From positions 7,189 through 12,197 of the forward strand of contig DJQG01000028.1 of NCBI GenBank assembly GCA_002438685.1: DNA of 5,009 nt. Direction: 5' to 3'. The notes under the pieces are model-generated. The model did not search any database. It was not told the origin of the DNA and saw nothing but the letters and a program-made list of their open reading frames with translations. This stretch comes from Ruminococcaceae bacterium UBA6392 (GTDB lineage: Bacteria; Bacillota; Clostridia; Oscillospirales; Acutalibacteraceae). Positions 1 to 4,885 of the stretch are shown one piece after another (within the stretch, counting starts at the first letter, position 1; each line of letters begins with the position of its first letter). The translations under genes were made by a program, and so were the position numbers.

Positions 1-492
1 GCAGAGAGCCTGCACCGCCACGCCCGCCCGGACGCTTCCATGACCATCGGACGCGACCGCCGCAGCTTCACTCCGCTGAACAAAGACGATATCAAATTCC
101 CGTCCTATGACACGGCAGGCCGTCAGGAGGCCGGTATGGACGAGTCGATAGACGCGAAGATGTCCTTCAAGGATGCGCATCTGGATCTGACCGAAGAGCA
201 TGTCAAGATCGAGACCGGACGCTGCCTCGGATGCGGCGCATCGTATGTCGACTACAACAAGTGCATCGGCTGCGGTCTCTGCACGACGAAGTGCGAATTT
301 GACGCTATCCACCTCGTGCGCGATCATCCGGAATGCTCGACGATGTGCGTTGCCGAGGACAAGGTCGGCGGACTTCTGAAATATTCCGTCAAGCGCGCCT
401 TCAAGATTCTGGGTCACTTAGGCTCGGACGAGGCGAAGGAGATGGCGAAAAAGCGCAAGGCCTATAAGCAGGCTCAGCAGAACAAGGATTGA
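1..492 (+). CDS. FAD/NAD(P)-dependent oxidoreductase, C-terminal part with Fe-S domain (5' end outside window)
   Basis: The frame is open from base 1 to the TGA at 490-492, so these 163 residues are the C-terminus of a longer protein; the ATG at 40 is internal. The cysteine-rich segment has Cys at residues 75, 78, 88, 91, 94, 98, 112 and 116 of the visible part. The CIGCGLCTTKC stretch (88-98) is a classic CxxCxxCxxxC [4Fe-4S] ligand set, and the other four Cys could hold a second cluster. The preceding stretch (HRHARPDASMTIGRDRR, then NKDDI and PSYD) resembles the tail of the glutamate-synthase-small-subunit-like flavoprotein family of anaerobes, which passes electrons between NAD(P)H, FAD and Fe-S centres in the cytoplasm. 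The FAD and NAD domains would lie upstream, so the flavin assignment rests on family resemblance. The C-terminus is Lys-rich. hypA starts 4 bases downstream, which suggests one operon. The redox partner is unknown. Confidence 0.78.
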   Translation, partial: AESLHRHARPDASMTIGRDRRSFTPLNKDDIKFPSYDTAGRQEAGMDESIDAKMSFKDAHLDLTEEHVKIETGRCLGCGASYVDYNKCIGCGLCTTKCEFDAIHLVRDHPECSTMCVAEDKVGGLLKYSVKRAFKILGHLGSDEAKEMAKKRKAYKQAQQNKD

Positions 493-496
493 TTTC

Positions 497-850
497 ATGC
501 ATGAATTAGGCATAGTTCTCCATGTTATAGATCAGGTGGAGGAGCTCGCCAAGGAAAACAATGTCAGCAAGGTGACCCGCCTCACGCTTGAGGTCGGCGA
601 AGTGTCGTCGATAGTTCCGTCATATTTTTCGGACTGCTTCGAGTGGGCGAAGAAAAAGACGGAATATATGCAGGACACCGAGCTTGAAATGATTATTCTC
701 GAGGGCGTCTCCTACTGCAAAGACTGCAAAAAGACCTATAAAACAACGGAATACGCAAAAAAATGCCCCCACTGCGGCAGCGACAACACCTATCTCGTGA
801 CAGGCAACGAGCTGCGCATCAAGGACATTGCGGTTGTTGACAAAAAATAG
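497..850 (+). CDS. hypA: Hydrogenase maturation nickel metallochaperone HypA/HybF
   Basis: A 117-residue protein, the usual length for HypA. It begins with MHELG; His2 with the adjacent Glu3 forms the family's nickel site. The middle carries LTLEVGEVSSIVPSYFSDCF, typical of the HypA core, and the zinc-binding pair is C74-x2-C77-x12-C90-x2-C93. HypA delivers nickel, with HypB, to the large subunit of [NiFe] hydrogenases; in some bacteria it also serves urease. AAGGA at 484-488 lies 8 bases before the ATG at 497 and overlaps the end of the upstream oxidoreductase gene, which fits translation from a shared mRNA. Translation ends at TAG 848-850, just before a strong terminator, so hypA is the last gene of its operon. 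No hypB-F or hydrogenase subunit gene is visible on the downstream side; upstream genes are outside the window. The family call is secure, the nickel client is not. Confidence 0.95.
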   Translation: MHELGIVLHVIDQVEELAKENNVSKVTRLTLEVGEVSSIVPSYFSDCFEWAKKKTEYMQDTELEMIILEGVSYCKDCKKTYKTTEYAKKCPHCGSDNTYLVTGNELRIKDIAVVDKK

Positions 851-860
851 CCGCGCGGTA

Positions 861-917
861 AAACAAAAAAACAGCACCGTTTCTAAAAATTGAAACGGTG
901 CTGGTAATTTTTTATTT
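861..917. terminator. Bidirectional intrinsic terminator between hypA and the convergent phosphatase gene
   Basis: A perfect 12-bp stem, CAGCACCGTTTC at 872-883 paired with GAAACGGTGCTG at 892-903, closes an 8-base loop. On the plus strand it is followed by T6 (908-913) and T5 (915-919). On the minus strand the 3' side reads T7-G-T4 (871 down to 860). It therefore fits termination of both converging transcripts: hypA stops at 850 and the minus-strand gene stops at 919. Confidence 0.92.
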
Positions 918-918
918 T

Positions 919-1644
919 TCAGTGTCTCTCGTCAAAATTTGAATAGGTCTCGCAGAAGCGCGCCTGGAACGATGCCGGCTCATCTCCGGCGTAGAGGTGC
1001 GAGATATCGCCGAATGCGTTGCATCTGAAAACGGCTTTCCCCTGCTCGCGCTCTTCGGTTATCAGCGTCGTCACCGAGGTCGGCAGCGCGACGAAATTAT
1101 GCCAGAGCACAACGGGCGATATCTTTAAAATATGCGAGAGCAGAACGCACTCCACACCGAAATGGCAGAAGAGCACCACAGTGTCGCTGTTCTCCCGCTC
1201 GACTCTGTATATCTTGCCGTCGTGGACATAGCCGTGGCGTGCAAGCAGCTCGTCTATGCCGTCGCAGACGGTTTTGTATTTTTCGGGCACATCCCCGCTG
1301 CTGTAAAACGGGGTAGATATCCATTTGTCCTTGTCGTAATAGTCGTCGTTTTCGCTCAGGAACGCAGGCATTCTGTCCCAGGGATAGGTGCGCTCCCCGC
1401 TCTCCGGGTCTATGACATAGCCGTCGAACTCGCGCAGCCAGTCGAATATCTCCGCCGTTCTGCCGAGTGCGTTGAGCGTCGCTTTGGAAGTATCTTTCGC
1501 CCTGCCGAGCGGCGAGCAGTAGAACGCCGCAACATCGAGCTTCGTCAGCCTGTTTTTGAGCAGTTCAGCCTCGTGCCAGCCCTTGGGGGTCAGGGAATCT
1601 ATCGAATAATCCGGATCGCCGTGGCGAACAATGAGAAGTTTCAT
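919..1644 (-). CDS. Histidine phosphatase family protein (phosphoglycerate-mutase-like fold)
   Basis: A 241-residue cytoplasmic protein opening with MKLLIVRHGDPDY. Arg7-His8-Gly9 is the family signature, and His8 is the phospho-accepting residue. Other expected pocket residues are visible: Arg48 in SPLGRAKDT, Glu72 in LREFDG, and the second catalytic histidine His161 in VVLFCHFGVE. The superfamily removes phosphate from sugars, nucleotides, cobalamin precursors or phosphoproteins; nothing here fixes the substrate. The region between residues 75 and 130 (DPESGERTYPWDRM onward) is an insert that probably shapes the substrate pocket. The ATG is set by GGAGGT at 1652-1657, 7 bases upstream. A consensus promoter lies just beyond it and terminators lie on both sides, so the gene is probably monocistronic. 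Confidence 0.9.
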   Translation of the reverse strand: MKLLIVRHGDPDYSIDSLTPKGWHEAELLKNRLTKLDVAAFYCSPLGRAKDTSKATLNALGRTAEIFDWLREFDGYVIDPESGERTYPWDRMPAFLSENDDYYDKDKWISTPFYSSGDVPEKYKTVCDGIDELLARHGYVHDGKIYRVERENSDTVVLFCHFGVECVLLSHILKISPVVLWHNFVALPTSVTTLITEEREQGKAVFRCNAFGDISHLYAGDEPASFQARFCETYSNFDERH

Positions 1645-1673
1645 TCAGGTTACCTCCGCTGTTTTCTGCGATA

Positions 1674-1702
1674 ATTATATCTCATTTGACTTGGATTTTC
1701 AA
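1674..1702 (-). promoter_or_regulatory. Sigma-70-type promoter for the histidine phosphatase gene
   Basis: Read on the minus strand, TTGAAA (1702-1697) and TATAAT (1679-1674) are separated by exactly 17 bases. The expected transcription start is about 10 bases before the GGAGGT ribosome site, giving a very short leader. The -10 box is perfect and the -35 box matches TTGACA at five of six positions. Confidence 0.85.
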
Positions 1703-1732
1703 CAGAAGTATGGCGGTAAGTATTCTCATGGG

Positions 1733-1780
1733 CATATATAAACAAAGAATCCCGGCAAACCTCTGGTCTGCCGGGATTCT
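1733..1780 (-). terminator. Intrinsic terminator after the TM1266-type gene
   Basis: Perfect 12-bp arms, AGAATCCCGGCA at 1746-1757 and TGCCGGGATTCT at 1769-1780, enclose an 11-base loop. On the minus strand the stem is followed by TTGTTTATATAT, a U-rich tail. It lies 10 bases beyond the stop of the gene at 1790 and before the promoter of the next minus-strand gene, so it separates the two units. Confidence 0.85.
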
Positions 1781-1789
1781 CTGTTTAAA

Positions 1790-2047
1790 TTATTCCTCGC
1801 CGACTACATTTGAATATGCGGTAGTCACGCTGAGTCCCGGAACGGTTCCGAGCTTTTCGGCAAGCGAAGAGATCGTCTCAAGCGGCGCATCAAGGGCAAC
1901 GGAGACGAGATTCACGCCCTTTGCGCGGTAAGGGATGCCCATTCTGCCGATGATATGCTCGCCGAACTCATGCAAAAGCGCGTTGAGCTGCTCGACGGAC
2001 TCCTCTTTTTCCACTACGATTGAAACAACCGCAACTATTGTCTGCAT
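1790..2047 (-). CDS. TM1266-family putative iron-only hydrogenase system regulator
   Basis: An 85-residue protein. The start MQTIVAVVSIVVEKEESVEQ, the LLHEFGEHIIGRMGIPY segment (24-40) and the GVNLVSVALDAPLETISSLAEKLG segment match what I recall of Thermotoga TM1266. That family has a small ferredoxin-like ACT/NikR-C-terminal fold with no DNA-binding domain of its own. Members often sit beside the [FeFe]-hydrogenase maturation genes hydE, hydG and hydF, which is the source of the regulator label; the biochemical role is not firmly established. The ATG is preceded by GGGAGA at 2055-2060 with a 7-base gap. The gene starts 13 bases after the zinc-ribbon gene ends and shares its transcript. No hyd gene is in the window, so the link to hydrogenase here comes from the family alone. 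Confidence 0.85.
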   Translation of the reverse strand: MQTIVAVVSIVVEKEESVEQLNALLHEFGEHIIGRMGIPYRAKGVNLVSVALDAPLETISSLAEKLGTVPGLSVTTAYSNVVGEE

Positions 2048-2060
2048 AAAAATATCTCCC

Positions 2061-2579
2061 TTATTTGAGAATTGTTATCTTTCCGATAACGGGAAGCTCC
2101 TTCGCCCTGCCCTTGACAGCGTTGACAATACCCATTATCACGAGCACAGCAAACAGAATATTTACCAGTCCGCAAACATTGCCGATGATGCTCGCAACAG
2201 AGGTATTGATATAGCCGAACACACCGACTATAATTCTGGTCACGAATGTCCAGACGAACTCCGTTATCGCCAGAACGAGTCCCTGGTTGGTGTGGAAGCG
2301 CGCATACTTCGAGTCTTTAGCAGCAAAGAGCGGAACGAGCACGAGCAGTCCGATATAGGCGAGCACCGCCATGACTTTGTTCGACTGGATGTCATTCTGG
2401 TCGAACTCGGATGTTGTATCGGGTGTGTCGTTGAGCTCGGATATTCTTGTCCCGAGATCCTTCTTCTCCTCTTCCCACGGCTCGGAGTCGTGCTTCTCCG
2501 GCGCAACAGGCGCACCGCATTCGGGGCAGAAACGAGCCCCGTCATCTATCTTTGAACCGCAGTTAGTGCAAAATGCCAT
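2061..2579 (-). CDS. Zinc-ribbon membrane protein, DUF4870-like
   Basis: A 172-residue protein in three parts. Residues 1-25 are a short zinc ribbon with Cys4, Cys7, Cys18 and Cys21 (CTNCG, then FCPECG). Residues 26-66 are an acidic, polar linker. The remainder is hydrophobic, with probable membrane segments near 68-87, 100-125 and 130-156, and ends in a Lys-rich tail. KYARFHTNQGLVLAI (91-105) resembles the FHxxQ signature of DUF4870/Tic20-like membrane proteins. It should sit in the cell membrane with the zinc ribbon on the cytoplasmic face; no enzymatic residues are evident and the role is unknown. AGGAGG at 2589-2594 lies 9 bases before the ATG. It is the first gene of a two-gene operon with the TM1266-type regulator downstream. 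Confidence 0.82.
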   Translation of the reverse strand: MAFCTNCGSKIDDGARFCPECGAPVAPEKHDSEPWEEEKKDLGTRISELNDTPDTTSEFDQNDIQSNKVMAVLAYIGLLVLVPLFAAKDSKYARFHTNQGLVLAITEFVWTFVTRIIVGVFGYINTSVASIIGNVCGLVNILFAVLVIMGIVNAVKGRAKELPVIGKITILK

Positions 2580-2613
2580 CTTTTATTTCCTCCTGATTCC
2601 TTGTTGTGTCTCA

Positions 2614-2642
2614 ATTATACCAAGCTTTTTAGGGCTTTACAA
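2614..2642 (-). promoter_or_regulatory. Sigma-70-type promoter for the zinc-ribbon / TM1266 operon
   Basis: On the minus strand, TTGTAA (2642-2637) and a perfect TATAAT (2619-2614) are 17 bases apart. The -10 box is about 20 bases upstream of the AGGAGG ribosome site. The promoter lies in the 79-base gap after the glycosyltransferase stop codon, so the operon need not depend on readthrough. Confidence 0.8.
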
Positions 2643-2654
2643 GCTGTAAAAAGC
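2624..2654. repeat. Nested inverted repeats over the operon promoter
   Basis: Two dyads are nested here. The inner one is TTTACA-AGC-TGTAAA (2636-2650), which covers the -35 box. The outer one is GCTTTTTA (2624-2631) paired with TAAAAAGC (2647-2654). The inner dyad could be a repressor operator. The outer hairpin could be a weak end for glycosyltransferase transcripts, but it lacks a GC-rich stem and a U-run, so I do not call it a terminator. Confidence 0.4.
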
Positions 2655-2658
2655 AATA

Positions 2659-3465
2659 TCACTGCTCTTTCTCCGCATCGTCGAGCAGGCTCTCTTCTTC
2701 TCTGTGCCAGAGATAAGCGAGCGTGCCGATGTAGCCCTCTTTCCACGGCTTGTATTTGCCGTTGTAGTGGACTATCGAGCAGTTCTTCTCGATCCACTCG
2801 TGGGTCTTGAGGCTGTGGAGCGCGGTCTTTTCGTCGAGGTTATATATCTCCGGCGAGACATAGCGCGTTTTGGTGCAGTAGAGCGCGTTTATAACATCCT
2901 GGTCGCCGAGATAGAGCTTGTCCGCGTTCTTGTCGATATAGCCGAAAAGCTCCTTTGATGTGTAGCTGTGTCTGAGCTCATCAAGGTTCATCATCAGCAC
3001 GCCCGCGTTGATATAGCGCGAGCCCTCGGGCATACCCAGGCGGATATGATTGATATCATCGACCACGCCGAAAGTGTGACTCGCCCCGGCGAAGCAGGAA
3101 TCATCGAGATCCATGTTATAGAGATCGGATATAGAGTTGAGAATCAGCGTATCCGGGTCGATATAAAGTATTCTGTCGAGCTCGGCGGGCAAAAATTCGT
3201 GCGCGGTGAGTCGATAATATGTCTCTTTGGTTATCCTGTCCTCCGTAGGAGCGTCGGCGTTGAGCTCGTGGGAGAGGCGTATGGAATGGACATTGAAGCG
3301 GCTGCGGTCGATGCCGCGGAATATGCTGTCGATATTCTCGTCGGTCAGCGACGAGTGGGCTATGTATAAATCGAACTTCGGGCAGTCGTCCGCGCGAACG
3401 AGCGAATGGAGCATCACGGACAGCGGCCGGATATAATTGGCGTCAAGCGTTACGAGTATGTTCAT
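2659..3465 (-). CDS. Glycosyltransferase family 8 protein
   Basis: A 268-residue protein from the ATG at 3465. It starts MNILVTLDANYIRPLSVMLHS, the nucleotide-sugar-binding strand of the GT-A fold. The metal-binding DxD motif is D103-P-D105 in ILYIDPDTLIL. Later signatures are YINAGVLMMNLD (151-162), LGDQDVIN (186-193) and IVHYNGKYKPW (231-241), whose His233 is the third metal ligand in GT8 enzymes. Together these make an intact retaining transferase that uses UDP-glucose, UDP-galactose or a similar donor, usually for surface glycans or lipopolysaccharide-like polymers; the acceptor cannot be read from sequence. There is no signal peptide or membrane segment, so it is probably cytoplasmic or peripheral at the membrane. 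A longer reading from a TTG at 3492 is rejected because a strong ribosome site precedes the ATG. The gene appears to be a single unit with its own promoter. Confidence 0.92.
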   Translation of the reverse strand: MNILVTLDANYIRPLSVMLHSLVRADDCPKFDLYIAHSSLTDENIDSIFRGIDRSRFNVHSIRLSHELNADAPTEDRITKETYYRLTAHEFLPAELDRILYIDPDTLILNSISDLYNMDLDDSCFAGASHTFGVVDDINHIRLGMPEGSRYINAGVLMMNLDELRHSYTSKELFGYIDKNADKLYLGDQDVINALYCTKTRYVSPEIYNLDEKTALHSLKTHEWIEKNCSIVHYNGKYKPWKEGYIGTLAYLWHREEESLLDDAEKEQ

Positions 3466-3470
3466 CAAAG

Positions 3471-3477
3471 ACCTCCC
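3471..3477 (-). promoter_or_regulatory. Ribosome binding site that fixes the glycosyltransferase start
   Basis: GGGAGGT on the minus strand lies 5 bases before the ATG at 3465. It sits inside the 9-codon extension that a TTG start at 3492 would add, so the shorter protein is the natural product. Confidence 0.85.
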
Positions 3478-3496
3478 GGGTATAGATTTCAATTAG

Positions 3497-3525
3497 ATTA
3501 TAATATATTTTCCCCTCTGTTTCAA
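3497..3525 (-). promoter_or_regulatory. Sigma-70-type promoter for the glycosyltransferase gene
   Basis: On the minus strand, TTGAAA (3525-3520) and a perfect TATAAT (3502-3497) have a 17-base spacer. The same -35 and -10 hexamers occur ahead of the histidine phosphatase. The promoter marks the edge of the intact gene block; decayed sequence starts just upstream. Confidence 0.83.
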
Positions 3526-3566
3526 GCACGGAAATGTGTTGCCGCATTTGGATGCAGAGCAAAAGG

Positions 3567-3653
3567 TCACAATCCGCACTGCCAATCTACATTGCGATAA
3601 CCGCTTCTCCGGCGTATCTCATCGTCAACAACAAGCACACTGTATACAATCAT
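3567..3653 (-). pseudogene. Fossil N-terminus of an AraC/YesN-type response regulator
   Basis: Twenty-eight codons on the minus strand read MIVYSVLVVDDEIRRRSGYR, then NVDWQCGL and a TGA. This matches the start of YesN-type response regulators, whose receiver domain opens (M)Y-x-V-L-(I/V)-V-D-D-E-x-x-x-R-x-G-(L/Y)-R and then I-D-W. The acidic pair Asp-Asp and the Arg-x-Gly spacing are conserved; one residue appears lost before Asp-Trp. The phospho-acceptor Asp and the helix-turn-helix are absent, so the piece cannot function. GAGG (3656-3659) lies 8 bases before the GTA codon at 3645-3647, where an ancestral Met-Tyr start would fall. The piece ends about 40 bases upstream of the glycosyltransferase promoter. 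The assignment is from motif recognition over a short stretch. Confidence 0.55.
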
Positions 3654-3890
3654 GACCTCGCACAAAAATCATTTGTTTTATGTATCCGACTTTGCGGCGC
3701 ATCAGAAAGAATCACAAATCATAACAGTATTTTTCGGATGCCGCTTCTGATTTTATTATATAAAAACTTCAAAACTTCTGATCATTATCAAGATTTATCT
3801 TTTTCGCGGTGTCAGATATAAAAAGTCGCGGCAGCTATTTCAATAGATTCATTTTTCCGTGTTGCAGTCGGATTATAAATTTACGACATA
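3654..3890. other. AT-rich intergenic stretch without a recognisable gene
   Basis: No reading frame here has a ribosome site or a recognisable protein pattern. The plus-strand frame at 3534-3821 lacks a ribosome site and has an unnatural composition. A TATAAT on the minus strand inside the TATATAA-rich patch near 3757 has no matching -35 box. This may be decayed sequence from the lost two-component locus to which the response-regulator fossil belonged. Confidence 0.5.
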
Positions 3891-3935
3891 ATAATACTAA
3901 CCCCAAAAAAGTTAAATTCCGGGGGTTAGTATTAT
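3891..3935 (-). terminator. Hairpin, copy A of a related pair; probable terminator of the 3971-4204 ORF
   Basis: Perfect 14-bp arms, ATAATACTAACCCC (3891-3904) and GGGGTTAGTATTAT (3922-3935), surround a 17-base loop. It lies 35 bases beyond the stop of the minus-strand ORF. On that strand the distal arm runs into TATTATTATG, a U-rich though not uninterrupted tail. Its right arm and flank (3923-3943) match the second hairpin's (4876-4896) at 19 of 21 positions. Confidence 0.6.
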
Positions 3936-3970
3936 GATTGTTTTCGTCTGCCGTTAGCATCTTTTTCGGC

Positions 3971-4204
3971 TCAATCCTTTTCGATATAATAATACAAATC
4001 CGCGGCGGCATATGCTTTATATAAATCCCCCGTTTCCCGGTCTACGATATACCAGCCATGTGTAAATGTAAAATCTCTTCCGACGGTATATGCATGAGCT
4101 AAGAAATACGGCTTACCATTTATAACTACTTTATGGTCGATTTCCCTTATCATCTTGTCGTTGTCCGGGGCAATTCTCACATTAAGTAGTCGAGAGGTTT
4201 TCAA
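3971..4204 (-). CDS. Hypothetical protein, probably truncated at its N-terminus
   Basis: A 77-codon frame whose only candidate starts are TTG at 4204, GTG a few codons in, and an ATG at codon 18. None has a convincing ribosome site, and the frame stays open upstream to 4231. The C-terminal half looks like real protein: INGKPYFLAHAYTVGRDFTF, then HGWYIVDRETGDLYKAY and LYYYIEKD, with many aromatic residues and a Val-Asp-Arg-Glu-Thr-Gly-Asp-Leu-Tyr turn of the type seen in small secreted or immunity-like proteins. I do not recognise the family. It is followed by a hairpin. Its upstream end runs through another hairpin into the leader of the DUF3991 pseudogene, so it is best read as the 3' part of a gene cut by a junction near 4190-4205. 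No signal peptide or membrane segment is visible in what remains. Confidence 0.42.
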   Translation of the reverse strand: MKTSRLLNVRIAPDNDKMIREIDHKVVINGKPYFLAHAYTVGRDFTFTHGWYIVDRETGDLYKAYAAADLYYYIEKD

Positions 4205-4230
4205 TTTGAAAGCCCCTCGGCTATTTTTAT
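4189..4230 (+). terminator. Terminator-like hairpin in the leader of the DUF3991 pseudogene
   Basis: GTCGAGAGGTTTTCAA (4189-4204) folds with TTGAAAGCCCCTCGGC (4206-4221). Of 16 positions, 13 pair canonically, two are G-U wobbles when read as plus-strand RNA (4190-4220, 4198-4212), and one is an A-C mismatch (4195-4215). It is followed by TATTTTTAT. The wobbles are tolerated only in the plus-strand transcript, so it acted rightward: either as the end of a lost upstream mobile-element gene or as an attenuator ahead of 4252. Confidence 0.6.
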
Positions 4231-4238
4231 GTCAGAAC

Positions 4239-4244
4239 GGAGGT
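4239..4244 (+). promoter_or_regulatory. Ribosome binding site fixing the start of the DUF3991 pseudogene
   Basis: GGAGGT lies 7 bases before the ATG at 4252. A GTG start at 4243 would overlap it and is therefore unlikely. Confidence 0.75.
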
Positions 4245-4251
4245 GAAACAT

Positions 4252-4696
4252 ATGCCATATATCCCACCGGAGGTGGTAGCACAGGTCCGTGAGATGGATC
4301 TGCTGATCTATCTGCGGACTTACGAGCCGCAGGAGCTGGTGCGTTTCGGGGGCGGCACCTACTGCACCCTTGAGCATGACAGTCTGAAAATCTCCAACGG
4401 CAAATGGTGCTGGTTTTCCCGTGGAATCGGCGGCTATTCTGTGCTGAACTATCTCATTAAGGTCAAAAAATGCCATTTACGCAGGTGGTCGAAACCATTA
4501 TGAGAAATCTGTCAGCGGCACCGCCCGCCTTTGCCCGGCTCCGAAAGTGTCAAAAGAAAAGGTGCTGCTTCTGCCGCAGACCAACCACAGCGCCACCCAC
4601 GCCGTCAAATATCTGTGCCGCAGAGAAATCGACGACGAGCTGATCGATTTCTGCATCAAGACCGGTCGGCTCTATGAGAACTCCACTTATCACAAC
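4252..4696 (+). pseudogene. DUF3991/Toprim-domain protein of a conjugative element, frameshifted and truncated
   Basis: The first 73 codons read MPYIPPEVVAQVREMDLLIY, then LRTYEPQELVRFGGGTYCTL, EHDSLKISNGKWCWFSRGIG and GYSVLNYLIKVKK. This is the N-terminus of DUF3991/Toprim proteins carried by Firmicutes integrative conjugative elements, a primase-like module with a CHC2-type finger (Cys38 and His42 remain). One base is missing in the A-run at 4465-4470: the frame beginning ATG 4470 continues correctly with MPFTQVVETIMRNL, while the original frame stops at 4501-4503. A second one-base loss near 4509-4514 shifts to the frame SGTARLCPAPKVSKEKVLLL, then PQTNHSATHAVKYLCRREID and FCIKTGRLYENSTYHN. 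Recognisable homology ends near 4696, before the Toprim catalytic residues, where base composition drops sharply to AT-rich. Intact relatives are several hundred residues long, so this is dead. No other conjugation gene is visible nearby. Confidence 0.85.
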
Positions 4697-4842
4697 AAAG
4701 ATAAACATATGCTAACATTGCGACATATTGGATATGGTATACCAAATGTTGATAAAACGATACATAATAACGAATATCGTATAACAATAGTTACACATAT
4801 TATATAAGAACGGAAAATCACAGTAAACAACAATTGACAAAT
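4697..4842. other. AT-rich segment after the pseudogene break; no gene seen
   Basis: Base composition changes abruptly at about 4697. The frame that continues from the pseudogene to 4807 shows no protein pattern and is a chance extension. The segment holds a minus-strand promoter (4799-4827), a GGTATACC palindrome (4736-4743), AACATT/AATGTT arms (4714-4719 and 4745-4750), and an ACGA-ATA-TCGT dyad (4770-4780). It resembles the regulatory region of a gene that has been lost. Confidence 0.5.
4799..4827 (-). promoter_or_regulatory. Orphan sigma-70-like promoter facing the pseudogene
   Basis: On the minus strand, TTTACT (4827-4822) and a perfect TATAAT (4804-4799) are separated by 17 bases. The -35 box matches consensus at four of six positions. 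No intact minus-strand gene follows directly: transcription would run antisense across the DUF3991 pseudogene and could reach the ORF ending at 3971. An ACGA-ATA-TCGT dyad falls about 12-22 bases after the predicted start, a possible operator position. Confidence 0.5.
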
Positions 4843-4885
4843 AAACTAACCCTCAAAAAGCATTTAGCTTTTTGAGGGTTAGTTT
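4843..4885 (-). terminator. Hairpin, copy B of the related pair; strong 19-bp stem
   Basis: AAACTAACCCTCAAAAAGC (4843-4861) pairs perfectly with GCTTTTTGAGGGTTAGTTT (4867-4885) around a 5-base loop. On the minus strand the stem ends in AGTTTATTTG, on the plus strand in AGTTTTATGG, so it could terminate either way. A probable minus-strand gene end lies just to its right, which favours the minus orientation. It shares arm and flank sequence with the hairpin at 3891-3935. Confidence 0.65.

Noticed and set aside
1132..1674. Long plus-strand open frame of 180 codons
   Set aside because: It lies antisense to the histidine phosphatase, whose motifs, ribosome site and promoter are clear; the plus frame has no ribosome site or recognisable protein pattern.
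1935..2555. Plus-strand open frame of 206 codons
   Set aside because: It is antisense to the TM1266-type and zinc-ribbon genes, which have family motifs and proper starts, and it shows no motif of its own.
2968..3369. Plus-strand open frame of 133 codons
   Set aside because: It is antisense to the glycosyltransferase and arises from that gene's codon bias.
3466..3492. N-terminal extension of the glycosyltransferase from TTG at 3492
   Set aside because: The extension would cover a strong GGGAGGT site placed for the ATG at 3465, and the family starts at the MNILVTLD strand.
3534..3821. Plus-strand open frame of 95 codons in the intergenic region
   Set aside because: No ribosome site, no protein pattern, and it overlaps the better supported minus-strand response-regulator fossil.
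4547..4807. A separate 86-codon gene starting MSKEKVLLLPQ
   Set aside because: Its first part is the continuation of the DUF3991 protein in a shifted frame and the rest is AT-rich chance extension, so it is part of the pseudogene.
4834..4862. Plus-strand promoter from TTGACA at 4834-4839
   Set aside because: No -10-like hexamer lies 16-18 bases downstream, and the region runs straight into a strong hairpin.
3891..4885. Integron attC sites or a cassette array based on the CTAAC/GTTAG arms
   Set aside because: The arms do not fit the RYYYAAC/GTTRRRY core sites, the perfect stems lack the bulged bases of attC, and no integrase is present.
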